Positions 18,319 through 26,107 of a stretch of 64,000 bases of DNA are shown in pieces (within the stretch, counting starts at the first letter, position 1; every line of letters starts with the position of its first letter). Source of the stretch: a virus; the IMG/VR virus record IMGVR_UViG_3300032296_002452, positions 1 through 64,000 of that record; one strand, written 5' to 3'. The notes below the pieces were generated by a model. It had not been told where the DNA came from. It did no database searches and saw only the letters and a program-made list of their open reading frames with translations. Both the position numbers and the translations under genes were made by a program.

Positions 18319-20164
18319 ATGCACCACCCGCACATGCCAACTCACCACTTAAATCTGTGTTGTCTTGTAATTCAACAACTTTACTTAAGTCAATTGAGTG
18401 TAGTTTAGCGAATAATCTTTCATATTCTTCTTTAGTACAATCTTCAAAAGGTGCTTGTACATATGTTCCACCATCGTACGGAAGAACAGAAAGACCATTG
18501 TAGTAGTCACGGTTTTCCCACATCCACTCTCCAGCCAATTCCCAATCTTCGGGTTTCAAACTAATTGTTGCAGAAACGTTGTGTGTATTATTGCCAGTTC
18601 TGTGACCGGGTCTAACCCACTCTTGTGTGATTTTCTTTACACGGTCCAGCAATTGGAATGGTGATTCTGTTCTCAAAATCGCCCCTTCAGGTGCTTTTTG
18701 TGGAACTGAGATAACCGCCGTATCGTGTGGACGGAAGAATTCATCTTCAACTAACTCAGGATGGTAGATAGACAAGTATTGGTAGATAGCCTCGTTCTTA
18801 CCCACACGAACTCTACGGATATAGTAGTCGTTGTGCCATGCGTGAATACCTGATGATGTTCCTAAAGTAAGTGAAGTAGTTCCTGCAGGTTTTACTGTTG
18901 TTGTACGAGCTGATTTGTTGATACCAATAAGTTCAGCGACTCTCGCATTTTCTTCTTTAACCATTTTAGCCGCTTCTTTCATGTTGTAACCTAAAACCGC
19001 ACCTGAACCGATACCTGTCATGGATACACCAATAAGCGCCTCTTTTTCTGTGGTACGTTTCCATACGTCTCTCAAGTAATGAAAATCAGTGTATCCTGCT
19101 TGAAGTGTTCCAATGAAAGCCGCTGCTTTAACACGAGCGTTTAGGTCTTCTTGTGATTCAATATCAGATACATTTACCTCACACAAATTACAAAATTGAT
19201 TAGGTCTCAAAGCGATTTCACAACATGGATTTGTTCCCCAATCTTTGTCGTTTGTGAAGTAGATACCAGGTTCACCAGCTCCTGACGCTTCAACACGTTT
19301 CCACAAATCCATAAAGAATTCTTTTGTAATTTTGTGTCTAACCAAAGCAGCCGAATTATTAGCTCTACCTCTTTGTGGATTTTTTTCCCACCAAGCACCT
19401 GACTTACATGAAATCATTTCTTGGTCGTTAGCGGAGAATAGTGAAATCAATGCAGCTCTACGAATACCACCCGCAAGAACTGCGTCTGCGATGTGACAAA
19501 CCATATCATGAACTTCAATAGGTGTAAGTTTATCACCATCTTCTTTGGCGTCTAACATACCTTTTAGTTTGTGTATACAGTCTTTTAGTGGTTGAGGACC
19601 GGGTGCTTTACCTCCTGATGTCACAAGTTGTGCCCCTTTAGGTCTAATGTCTGAAAAATCAAACTCGGGTGTTGATAAATTCTCACCAAAGTAAGACTTC
19701 ATTAATACTTTAATTGCGTCTGCCCATCCTTCAATTGAATCTCCGATGAGAAATCTTCTTGTTCTGTTAGCGTTTGGTTTTCTGATTTCAGGTAGTTTGT
19801 CCACGTGGTGTTTCTGTACTGAATATCCAACCCCTGTTCCACCCAATAACAAGAACATAGTTTCTGAAAAAGCATCCAAGTGGTCAATAGGTAGGTAAGC
19901 ACAATTGTAAATTCTGTTTGGAGAAATTTCAATTGGTTTACCACCAAATTGCATTGACCTCATTGAAGGTAATACTTTTTTATCATACACCATCTTATAA
20001 ACCTCTTTGATTTCTTCTTCCATCTTTGGGTATTTTTTGATGTGCATGTTCATGTTTCTTGTTACGAGTTCTTCCCAAGATTCTCGTCTGTTTAATTCAG
20101 GAATAAACTTCGCATACTTCATGTATACGGTTAGGTCTGACAATATTTTTTGTGATGCGTCCAT
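18305..20164 (-). CDS. nrdJ: Adenosylcobalamin-dependent (class II) ribonucleotide reductase, monomeric type
   Basis: This 619-residue enzyme reduces ribonucleotides to deoxyribonucleotides using adenosylcobalamin. All expected cysteines of the monomeric Lactobacillus-type triphosphate reductase are present: C88 in RIYNCAYLPID (the first redox cysteine), the N-P-C-C-E active-site segment with C314 as thiyl-radical cysteine and E316, the second redox cysteine C325 (11 residues after C314, same spacing as C408/C419 in the L. leichmannii enzyme), and a C-terminal C-x4-C shuttle (CAGGAC). The PSMRSMQFGG and PAGTTSLTLGTSSGIH segments are also typical. No small subunit gene is nearby, as expected for class II. 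The likely substrate is nucleoside triphosphates, but the di/tri choice is inferred. Confidence 0.92.
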   Translation of the reverse strand: MDASQKILSDLTVYMKYAKFIPELNRRESWEELVTRNMNMHIKKYPKMEEEIKEVYKMVYDKKVLPSMRSMQFGGKPIEISPNRIYNCAYLPIDHLDAFSETMFLLLGGTGVGYSVQKHHVDKLPEIRKPNANRTRRFLIGDSIEGWADAIKVLMKSYFGENLSTPEFDFSDIRPKGAQLVTSGGKAPGPQPLKDCIHKLKGMLDAKEDGDKLTPIEVHDMVCHIADAVLAGGIRRAALISLFSANDQEMISCKSGAWWEKNPQRGRANNSAALVRHKITKEFFMDLWKRVEASGAGEPGIYFTNDKDWGTNPCCEIALRPNQFCNLCEVNVSDIESQEDLNARVKAAAFIGTLQAGYTDFHYLRDVWKRTTEKEALIGVSMTGIGSGAVLGYNMKEAAKMVKEENARVAELIGINKSARTTTVKPAGTTSLTLGTSSGIHAWHNDYYIRRVRVGKNEAIYQYLSIYHPELVEDEFFRPHDTAVISVPQKAPEGAILRTESPFQLLDRVKKITQEWVRPGHRTGNNTHNVSATISLKPEDWELAGEWMWENRDYYNGLSVLPYDGGTYVQAPFEDCTKEEYERLFAKLHSIDLSKVVELQDNTDLSGELACAGGACEIK

Positions 20165-20195
20165 TTTTTTTTACAAATTTAATAAAATACGTTTA

Positions 20196-21596
20196 TTAGT
20201 TCAAATTATTTTGCGGATTTTGTTCCGATTCCCTTTGTTTTCTTCTTTCCATAAGTTCTTTAATTCTATCACTCTTTTGTTGTTCCTTAACTTCTTGGAA
20301 TCCTAAGAATGTAACAGAACTATCTGTGTCGATTTCAATCAACTCGTTATTGAACTTACAGTTTTCGAAGATGATTCCATCGGGACCCAAACGGGATTTT
20401 GTGATTGCGATTGTTGCGAGTTTCATTTCTTTCTGTTGAAGGGTTTTAGCCACTGATATAATAACGTGTCCTACTTGAGCCTTCTTGATTGAACCACCCA
20501 TTTGGTCGGTAGTTACAACTTCAGAAGAGATGGAACTTCTATTTCCTTGTGTTGCGGTCCATCCTACAATATTTAACTCGTGACACATAGCCTCAAACCC
20601 TCTCATCACAGAACCTTCACTTTTCCACTCATCCCCGAGGTTCTTATCAGGAACAATACAATCAATGTAATCAATAACAACTAAGTCAATCTTGATTCCA
20701 TCGGCAATCATTTTTCTTACTTTATTTTTGATTTGGTTCATAGTCAAAGTGTCTGACGCTTCTTTCTGTAAAATCAATCTGTTTGGCATCTGACCTTCAA
20801 TTTCTTTTACTTTTTCCATAACATCTTCTTTGTGTGCCGCCAAATCATCAGGTGCAATACCTGTCCAAATCGTAAAGTGTTTTCTTTGTATAACCTTTGG
20901 GTTGTCTTCAAAAAATATCTGAAGTACATTGTAACCCACGTTAAACGCAGTGTTGGCGATTTTAGTTAGAATGGTAGTTTTACCCACACCTGTTGGTGCC
21001 AATATTACCCCAATTTCACCTTTAGCCAACCCACCTTTTAATAACTTATCAATACCTGAAATACCCATAGGTACAGGGTGTCTGAAATCATCGTTTAAGA
21101 CATCGTCTAAATTGTGAAACACGTCATTACTGTGGTTGTCTCTTTCACCAACTTGTAATGCAGTTCTTACCAACTCTTCTAACTTGTCATAATTTTCAAA
21201 CTCACCAGCGTCAATAATTTTTTGAGCTTTTGTCATTACTTTCTGTAGCTCTTGTTGTTTACAGAATTTTAATGCCTTGTCCTGTACAAAATTAGAACCT
21301 TCAAAAGGTGCGTTTCTAATTTGTTTTATTGTGTCCATCAGAATTCTCAACATCATTTCTTGTGGAAACTCACTTTTGGAAATTTGTTCCAAAGTTTCAA
21401 ATGATGGTGAGCACTGATATTTTTGGTAATATTCCTTAACCATCTGAAGGATGGTTTTGAAATACTTGTTTTCAAAGTGGGTTGGTTCTATAACATCAAT
21501 TATTGAGTGTGTAAAATCTTTATCTACTATGATTTGGTTTAATAATTGTAACTGAAATGATTGACCTAAATACTCAAAATTCTTGTGTGATGACAT
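20196..21596 (-). CDS. Replicative DNA helicase, DnaB/gp41-like
   Basis: This 466-residue protein is a hexameric 5'-3' replicative helicase of the DnaB/RecA-fold family. Residues 1-150 are the helical N-terminal domain. The motor domain has the Walker A motif APTGVGKTT (residues 200-208), Walker B in LVVIDYID (305-312) and a later conserved GGSIKKAQVGHVIISVAKT region with IAITKSRLGPDG, the arginine-finger region of DnaB proteins. The C-terminal 30 residues are charged. It lies in a replication cluster with an unknown protein, the FEN nuclease and UvsX. AGGGGAG on the minus strand (21605-21612), 8 bases before the ATG, is one of the few good Shine-Dalgarno sites. No primase is seen in the window. 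Confidence 0.9.
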   Translation of the reverse strand: MSSHKNFEYLGQSFQLQLLNQIIVDKDFTHSIIDVIEPTHFENKYFKTILQMVKEYYQKYQCSPSFETLEQISKSEFPQEMMLRILMDTIKQIRNAPFEGSNFVQDKALKFCKQQELQKVMTKAQKIIDAGEFENYDKLEELVRTALQVGERDNHSNDVFHNLDDVLNDDFRHPVPMGISGIDKLLKGGLAKGEIGVILAPTGVGKTTILTKIANTAFNVGYNVLQIFFEDNPKVIQRKHFTIWTGIAPDDLAAHKEDVMEKVKEIEGQMPNRLILQKEASDTLTMNQIKNKVRKMIADGIKIDLVVIDYIDCIVPDKNLGDEWKSEGSVMRGFEAMCHELNIVGWTATQGNRSSISSEVVTTDQMGGSIKKAQVGHVIISVAKTLQQKEMKLATIAITKSRLGPDGIIFENCKFNNELIEIDTDSSVTFLGFQEVKEQQKSDRIKELMERRKQRESEQNPQNNLN

Positions 21597-21617
21597 AAAA
21601 TATTCTCCCCTTGGATT

Positions 21618-21628
21618 TGATAAATATT
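21618..21628 (-). promoter_or_regulatory. TATTTAT-type promoter candidate before the helicase
   Basis: The minus strand reads AATATTTATCA, about 21 bases before the ATG at 21596 and followed by an AGGGGAG ribosome site. It lies in the 30-base gap after the 150-residue gene. Confidence 0.45.
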
Positions 21629-22079
21629 ACCCAACTAAACTAATTCCGCAATACTCGTAATTTAAATTTTCGTCTGAAAAAATGTCAGTCAAACCCTTCA
21701 ATAGACTTTTTACTTGCGGGCGTATGTCTACGGTGTATCTTATCTTAGGTGGGTATATTTTAGCGTCCATCTGTCTATGACAAATTGTCACATCTCCCAA
21801 CTTCAAATAAATGTTAAATACCTCAGGACCGTCTGTCATAGACGTAGATAAAACCGCAGGGTCTTCAATAATTGCGTCTTTGTTGTCCATCATGTAGACC
21901 ACTGTTTTCATCTTCAAATCGTAAGCAAAATCTTCCGCAAACTCTTTTAGGTACTCATACAAATCAACCGAGCTTTTAGCGTCTTGATTGTAGTTTTTTA
22001 CATTAAAGAATCTTTGAATTACAATGTTTTCATTCAGTGTAATCAAAAACTCCATCTTAATCGAATCTTGTTCTTTCAT
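21627..22079 (-). CDS. Conserved-looking unknown protein between helicase and FEN nuclease
   Basis: This 150-residue protein is not recognised. It is soluble, alpha/beta, with a run of charged and aromatic residues (YEYLKEFAEDFAYDLKMKT; VDIRPQVKSLLKGLTDIF), and contains no cysteine cluster or catalytic motif that I can name. It is separated from the FEN gene by only two bases and lies 30 bases before the helicase, so it is almost certainly part of the replication operon. Candidates by position are a helicase loader, a recombination mediator (UvsY role) or a replisome accessory; no sequence evidence favours one. Confidence 0.55.
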   Translation of the reverse strand: MKEQDSIKMEFLITLNENIVIQRFFNVKNYNQDAKSSVDLYEYLKEFAEDFAYDLKMKTVVYMMDNKDAIIEDPAVLSTSMTDGPEVFNIYLKLGDVTICHRQMDAKIYPPKIRYTVDIRPQVKSLLKGLTDIFSDENLNYEYCGISLVG

Positions 22080-22081
22080 AG

Positions 22082-23095
22082 TTATTTATTTTTATTCTGT
22101 GTGTGTTTTCTTTTTTCTTTTCTTGTTAATTTCAAAAATGGTGTGATGAATCCTACCCAAGCATCGTCTCGTTTTGGTAGGTATTTGAAGATACCGTCAT
22201 CAGTCATCATTCTGATTAGGTTCTTATACCCCCTTCCATCGGGGTCTAAAGATTCGGTACAGTATGACTGAACCATTTCTTTAGCTTCGTCTGTTAGTAG
22301 TGGGTTTTTTAGATTGACAATTTGTTCGTTGACCTGAAAATATTCTTCACCGAATATACCTTCTTTTGTTCTTCCTGTTAGTAGGTTTTGAAGTGTCTTA
22401 TTGTCTTTATCCTCCTTGATTAAAAGTTCTGCTCTGTGTAAAATATTAGTAATATTTACCGTTTCGTCAAGCAACTCAGGAAAGTATTTAATTAACTTCT
22501 TTTCACCTAATCCATAAATTCCCGCAATGTTGTCTGACTTATCACCTGTCAATATTTTGTACGTTAAAATATTAGATACAGGAATTTCATATTCATAAAT
22601 TTTTACCTTATCACCACTTTTATAATAAGTTTTAGAAATGGGGGCGAATACGGTAGTGTTCTCATCTACAAGTTGTAGGTAATCCCTATCTGAGGAAAAA
22701 ATTGTTTTCTTTTCATTTGGTGCAATTAAACAATAATATGCGACCAAATCATCCGCTTCACATTCTTCAAATTCAACTTGTCGTACGAACATTTCTTCAA
22801 GGTATTTTTTTACCTTGTTCTTTTGCCAATCATACGAATCTTTCTGAAATTCGTTTAAAGGTTCTCTTCTGTTGAGTTTGTAGTTTGGATAAATCTTTCT
22901 TCTAACTGAAGAATTGTTGTGTCCGTCCCAAAAGACCAACACCTTATCAAAATTGTTTTCTTCTAAGTGTTTACGTAAAGTATTGATGAAATGGAAAAGA
23001 CCACCAATGTGATTTCCGTTGTGGTAATATTCTTTTACCCCGTGATATCCGATTTTAAATAGGTTGTCCCCATCTACTAATAGCGTCTTTTCCAC
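22082..23095 (-). CDS. FEN/RNase H-type 5'-3' nuclease
   Basis: This 337-residue protein is a flap endonuclease-type nuclease, the family of T4 RNase H, which removes RNA primers and flaps during lagging-strand synthesis. The metal-binding acidic residues are visible: D8 and D10 (LLVDGDNL), E110/E111, E113, D115, D116 (EFEECEADDLVAYY), D136 and D138 (FSSDRDYLQL), and D185, D188 (LTGDKSDNIAGIYGLGEKK), followed by the helix-hairpin-helix GLG motif. An intact bridging region (RRKIYPNYKLNR) is present. The start codon is GTG at 23095; the 10-base gap to the UvsX gene and the same strand indicate a replication operon. Length is close to T4 RNase H (305). Confidence 0.9.
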   Translation of the reverse strand: MEKTLLVDGDNLFKIGYHGVKEYYHNGNHIGGLFHFINTLRKHLEENNFDKVLVFWDGHNNSSVRRKIYPNYKLNRREPLNEFQKDSYDWQKNKVKKYLEEMFVRQVEFEECEADDLVAYYCLIAPNEKKTIFSSDRDYLQLVDENTTVFAPISKTYYKSGDKVKIYEYEIPVSNILTYKILTGDKSDNIAGIYGLGEKKLIKYFPELLDETVNITNILHRAELLIKEDKDNKTLQNLLTGRTKEGIFGEEYFQVNEQIVNLKNPLLTDEAKEMVQSYCTESLDPDGRGYKNLIRMMTDDGIFKYLPKRDDAWVGFITPFLKLTRKEKRKHTQNKNK

Positions 23096-23105
23096 TCTTC
23101 AATTT

Positions 23106-24113
23106 TTATGCGATTTCACTTTCTTGTTCCGTTAGAACAAAATCTCCGTCCAATCCAATGATTTGGTTCCAATATTCGGCATGTTCTTTTTTGTATGCCT
23201 CTATTGATGCCTTTTCTTCAGCGGCGTCTTTACCCGCCAAGAATCCATGTGGTGTTACAATAATTTTTCCGTCCTCATAACCCAAACCGTTAATGTGATT
23301 TTTCAATACAGATACTTTAGTTCTGATTGCGAATTTAACAGTTCTTTTGTCTTTTGTTGCGGAAATTTTATTTGTCCCCGCACCTTTTTGATTACCGAAC
23401 AAAAATACTAAAGATGAGTTCAACCAAATTGCTTCACCACCCTTTGCCTTAATCTTAGGTTGACCAAAAGGATTGTCGGGTAGTTCCACCCAAGGTTGGT
23501 TGATAATAATCAGTGTATTCTCGTATTTTGAATCTGACTTACGTGAACCTGAAATACGTTGGTTGATACCCATACCAATTTTGTCGGCAAGAACCGCTGC
23601 GTTGTGTTGTTTACCACCTTTACCTTCGTAAGTCATCTTACATGGTACAGAACCTACTGAGTCCCAAATAAAACACAAACTATAATCCAATTCACCCTTC
23701 TCTTGAGCATCGAGTAAACTATTGATATAATCGGTAATTTGTTCGATGTAATTAAAGTTGTTATTGAATATATAGAATCCGTCCCAATCCGCTTCACCCG
23801 TTTCTTCGTCAACAATTTCACTACATTCAAAACCCATAAGTTGTGCGTGTTCAAAACTCCACTTTTGTTCAGTAATAATGAATACAGGAAGAATACCCAT
23901 TTTTTGTGCCGCCACAGCCGATTTAACTGCCGCAGTTGTTTTACCTGTGTCAGAGTGACCCAAGAACATATTTAAATGTCCTATTGCAGGACCTGGTAGT
24001 CCAACCGCATCCAAAAAATCTTTTCCTAAATCAAGGAACTTTTGCGGTTTGTATTTTGCGGAGCTTGAAAATTGTTTTTTAATGTCTCCGAATTCTTTTT
24101 TCTTAATCGCCAT
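23106..24113 (-). CDS. uvsX: UvsX/RecA-type recombinase
   Basis: This 335-residue strand-exchange protein resembles T4 UvsX and RecA. The Walker A motif is LGHSDTGKTT at residues 51-60, and the Walker B region is SLCFIWDSVGSVPC around residues 145-160, with SD-style D-S-V-G as in UvsX. The following L1 and L2 loop regions include QHNAAVLADKIGMGINQRI and the later GGEAIWLNSSLVFLFGNQ. It drives recombination-dependent replication and repair with the gp32-like protein upstream. No Shine-Dalgarno site is visible: the 15 bases before the ATG are AT-rich. The gene lies 80 bases downstream of the gp32-like gene, past an intrinsic terminator. Confidence 0.9.
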   Translation of the reverse strand: MAIKKKEFGDIKKQFSSSAKYKPQKFLDLGKDFLDAVGLPGPAIGHLNMFLGHSDTGKTTAAVKSAVAAQKMGILPVFIITEQKWSFEHAQLMGFECSEIVDEETGEADWDGFYIFNNNFNYIEQITDYINSLLDAQEKGELDYSLCFIWDSVGSVPCKMTYEGKGGKQHNAAVLADKIGMGINQRISGSRKSDSKYENTLIIINQPWVELPDNPFGQPKIKAKGGEAIWLNSSLVFLFGNQKGAGTNKISATKDKRTVKFAIRTKVSVLKNHINGLGYEDGKIIVTPHGFLAGKDAAEEKASIEAYKKEHAEYWNQIIGLDGDFVLTEQESEIA

Positions 24114-24149
24114 TGTCTATGTGTGTATTATTTTTTTATTAAAAATAAA

Positions 24150-24186
24150 GAGCATAGACACTATGTCTATGTAAGTGTCTATGCTC
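24150..24186 (-). terminator. Intrinsic terminator after the gp32-like gene
   Basis: A perfect 12-bp stem (GAGCATAGACAC with GTGTCTATGCTC, loop 13 bases) sits 8 bases past the stop at 24194 and is followed on the minus strand by TTTATTTTT. The loop contains another CATAGACA-type sequence that can pair with the 3' arm, giving an alternative 8-bp hairpin. Confidence 0.85.
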
Positions 24187-24193
24187 AGTTAAA

Positions 24194-25036
24194 TTAGAAT
24201 GGTAAATCCTCGTCAGGGTCAGCTCCCGCTTGTGGGTCTGTGTAAGAACTCATTTCTTTGTTCCCACCCATGGTCATGATTGCCTCATCACCATATACCC
24301 ATTTCTGAGTTTCGGGGTTCCACTTTGGAACTTCTCCACGTGAGATAGCCTCAAGATATTCTACGGGTTTTTTAGAATATACGTCACTCCATACCAAGTC
24401 ATCTTCCAACCAAGATTTCATGGTCTCAGCTTCTGTGTGTAGTGGTGATGGGTCATCGTGCATTACGGTTTGAATTGTGGTGTAAGGTTTACCCGCGTTT
24501 GTTTTAGACTTAGAAAGTTGTATGATAAGGTCTCTTCCTGAATTTGCGTCGGTGATGTCACCTTTTGCTCTCCAAATTGGAATGATTTTATCCAAAACGC
24601 CTTCTTTCTTGTAGTTGTCCTTGAATCTCCAAAACTTAACACCTTCGTGTTCTTTGTCTCGGTCGATAACCTTTACGATGTAAAACTTACGTGATTTGTA
24701 CTGTTTAGCAAGTTCCTTGTCGGAATCTTTACCTGTGGACATTAGTTCTTCGTAAACTTCGTTCAATGGTGAACGTTCGTTGTCATTTTTACCGGGGTCA
24801 TACAATTTTGTCCATTTCCCGTCGATTTGAATTTCATGGTACCAAACCTCTTTAAAAGGTGAGCTACCGTCTTTTGTTGGAAGGATGCGTACTCTACGTT
24901 GTCCTTGTGATTCATTGTCTAAAAGGATACATGCAAAATACTTTTTCATTCTTTCCTCTTGTGACATTCTGTCTTCGCCAAAGTTAGCCGTGTTTTTTTC
25001 ATACTGCGCCAATACTGAATCTAATACATTACTCAT
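24194..25036 (-). CDS. Single-stranded DNA-binding protein, gp32-like
   Basis: This 280-residue protein has the features of a T4 gp32-type ssDNA-binding protein. The basic N-terminal region (residues 20-60: QEERMKKYFACILLDNESQG then QRRVRILP) includes a start like RxxRILP found in related phage proteins. The middle holds aromatic and basic residues for an OB fold (WYHEIQIDGKWTKLYDP; KFYIVKVIDRDKEHEG). The C-terminus is acidic and ends DPDEDLPF, almost the DDDIPF tip of bacterial SSB that recruits partner proteins. The zinc-binding Cys/His set of T4 gp32 is absent (only one cysteine). Single promoter and terminator suggest it is made separately and in quantity. A TTTATAA element lies 22-31 bases before the ATG. 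Confidence 0.75.
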   Translation of the reverse strand: MSNVLDSVLAQYEKNTANFGEDRMSQEERMKKYFACILLDNESQGQRRVRILPTKDGSSPFKEVWYHEIQIDGKWTKLYDPGKNDNERSPLNEVYEELMSTGKDSDKELAKQYKSRKFYIVKVIDRDKEHEGVKFWRFKDNYKKEGVLDKIIPIWRAKGDITDANSGRDLIIQLSKSKTNAGKPYTTIQTVMHDDPSPLHTEAETMKSWLEDDLVWSDVYSKKPVEYLEAISRGEVPKWNPETQKWVYGDEAIMTMGGNKEMSSYTDPQAGADPDEDLPF

Positions 25037-25057
25037 GATAAATTTTGTTTTAAGTGT

Positions 25058-25067
25058 TTATAAATTA
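25058..25067 (-). promoter_or_regulatory. Degenerate TATTTAT-like element before the gp32-like gene
   Basis: The minus strand reads AATTTATAAA about 22 bases before the ATG at 25036. It lacks the first part of the motif, so it is a weak match. The 130-base gap also contains the terminator of the upstream gene. Confidence 0.25.
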
Positions 25068-25134
25068 TAGTTGTTAATTTTCCGTTTGTCAAATTCGCCA
25101 AGTTTTTATTTTCTGTTATAAAAGTATAATAAAA

Positions 25135-25160
25135 AAAGGGAAGATTTACACCTTCCCTTT
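25135..25160 (-). terminator. Intrinsic terminator after the 226-residue gene
   Basis: AAAGGGAAG and CTTCCCTTT form a 9-bp stem with an 8-base loop, 6 bases past the stop at 25167. It is followed by a run of T on the minus strand (25131-25137). Confidence 0.85.
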
Positions 25161-25166
25161 AGTATT

Positions 25167-25847
25167 TTAGTTACTGTTGTAGTTCCGTGTGTTAAGTGAA
25201 GGTAATCCCGATGCAAATGTTTTTTTAATTTCATTTGGTGAAAAATTCTGAACTTCATCACTTGTTAAAACATATTCATTTTTTCCCGATTTTTCCATGT
25301 CAGACATTTTATCGGTAAAAAAATCGGATAATTTTTGATTGTATGGACCTGAATCCAAAGTTCTTAATTCCAATCTTTCTTCAGGTGTTTTTTCTCTATA
25401 TTTATCCAACTTAGTTTCAATATCATTTAGTTTTTGAACTAGTCCGTCCATCTCACCTAATTTAGATTGTAAACCTTCTAGTTGTTTAAATAGGGAGTCA
25501 AAATACTCTTCTTGTTTTGTTTCTATATTTTTTTGACTACTAACTAAATCAGTAATTTCTAATTCTTCAGTTTCACCCCCTTTTTCCTCCGACTCACCTT
25601 TACTATCAATTTTTTCAACGTCTTTATCCGCTTCAACATCAATAATGGATGGTGTTGCGGGAGCCGGAGCCGCACCGGGGGTGTCGGGAGGTGCCGGTAT
25701 GTCTCCACCTGGAGGTGGTGGAACGTCACCAGCCGGCTCGGGAATTACTTCTGCGGGAGGCGGTGGTGGAGCGTCTTGTTCAAAAATGTATTTATTGATA
25801 GAATTATATCTAGCAATTTCTTTAAGTATTTTTTCGTCTGTTTTCAT
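25167..25847 (-). CDS. Proline-rich, coiled-coil protein, unknown
   Basis: This 226-residue protein is not recognised. Residues 26-66 are a Pro/Ala/Gly-rich segment (PPPPPAEV, PPPPGGDIP, PGAAPAPATP), followed by an acidic linker (DKDVEKIDSKGESEEKGG-like) and a long heptad region (residues 100-165: KQEEYFDSLFKQLEGLQSKL then VQKLNDIETKLDKYREKT) that is probably a coiled coil. The C-terminal 50 residues are globular. It lies downstream of the giant hub gene and a 74-residue gene with a terminator after it, so it ends the tail operon. A scaffold, chaperone or structural linker role is possible; none is shown. Confidence 0.55.
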   Translation of the reverse strand: MKTDEKILKEIARYNSINKYIFEQDAPPPPPAEVIPEPAGDVPPPPGGDIPAPPDTPGAAPAPATPSIIDVEADKDVEKIDSKGESEEKGGETEELEITDLVSSQKNIETKQEEYFDSLFKQLEGLQSKLGEMDGLVQKLNDIETKLDKYREKTPEERLELRTLDSGPYNQKLSDFFTDKMSDMEKSGKNEYVLTSDEVQNFSPNEIKKTFASGLPSLNTRNYNSN

Positions 25848-25850
25848 TTT

Positions 25851-26075
25851 TTAATCAACCAATAACTGTTTAACCCCCATTGGAGTTTCAACTTGAACTC
25901 TTCTGTTTATTTTTTTTGTGTTATCAAATCTTTCAATAAGACCGTCCTTTACACTAACAGTATAGCAATCACCCGTTTCTAAATCGCAAACTTGTGATGT
26001 TCCATCCCCATTTGGTTTTTCACTATATTTGGTGTTTTTACCCAAATAGTTATCTAATATGTTTTTTACACTCAT
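25851..26075 (-). CDS. Small protein next to the baseplate hub gene, unknown
   Basis: This 74-residue protein is not recognised. It has two nearby cysteines (QVCDLETGDCYTV), a hydrophobic-charged mixture and no membrane segment. The ATG lies 16 bases after a TATTTAT-type motif, and its stop is 3 bases before the start of the proline-rich gene, so the two form a small transcription unit ending in the terminator at 25135-25160. It looks like a compact beta protein; a virion or tail accessory role is inferred only from position. Confidence 0.5.
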   Translation of the reverse strand: MSVKNILDNYLGKNTKYSEKPNGDGTSQVCDLETGDCYTVSVKDGLIERFDNTKKINRRVQVETPMGVKQLLVD

Positions 26076-26091
26076 AACAATTTTATTTACT

Positions 26092-26101
26092 TATAAATAT
26101 C
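26092..26101 (-). promoter_or_regulatory. TATTTAT-type promoter candidate
   Basis: The minus strand reads GATATTTATA, about 16 bases before the ATG at 26075 and just after the stop of the giant hub gene. Confidence 0.5.
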
Positions 26102-26107
26102 TCGTTA

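Noticed and set aside
18319-18348. Start of the DUF5522 gene at the ATG at 18348
   Set aside because: The extra 10 residues are encoded entirely inside the reductase gene and the family start is near the GTG at 18318; the GTG gives a shorter overlap.
18305-20164. A class I ribonucleotide reductase large subunit
   Set aside because: The cysteine spacing, the C-x4-C tail, the length and the lack of a small subunit gene fit the monomeric B12-dependent class instead.
25645-25854. A Gly-rich plus-strand frame opposite the proline-rich gene
   Set aside because: Its Gly/Ala/Ser-rich composition is simply the complement of the Pro codons in the 226-residue gene.
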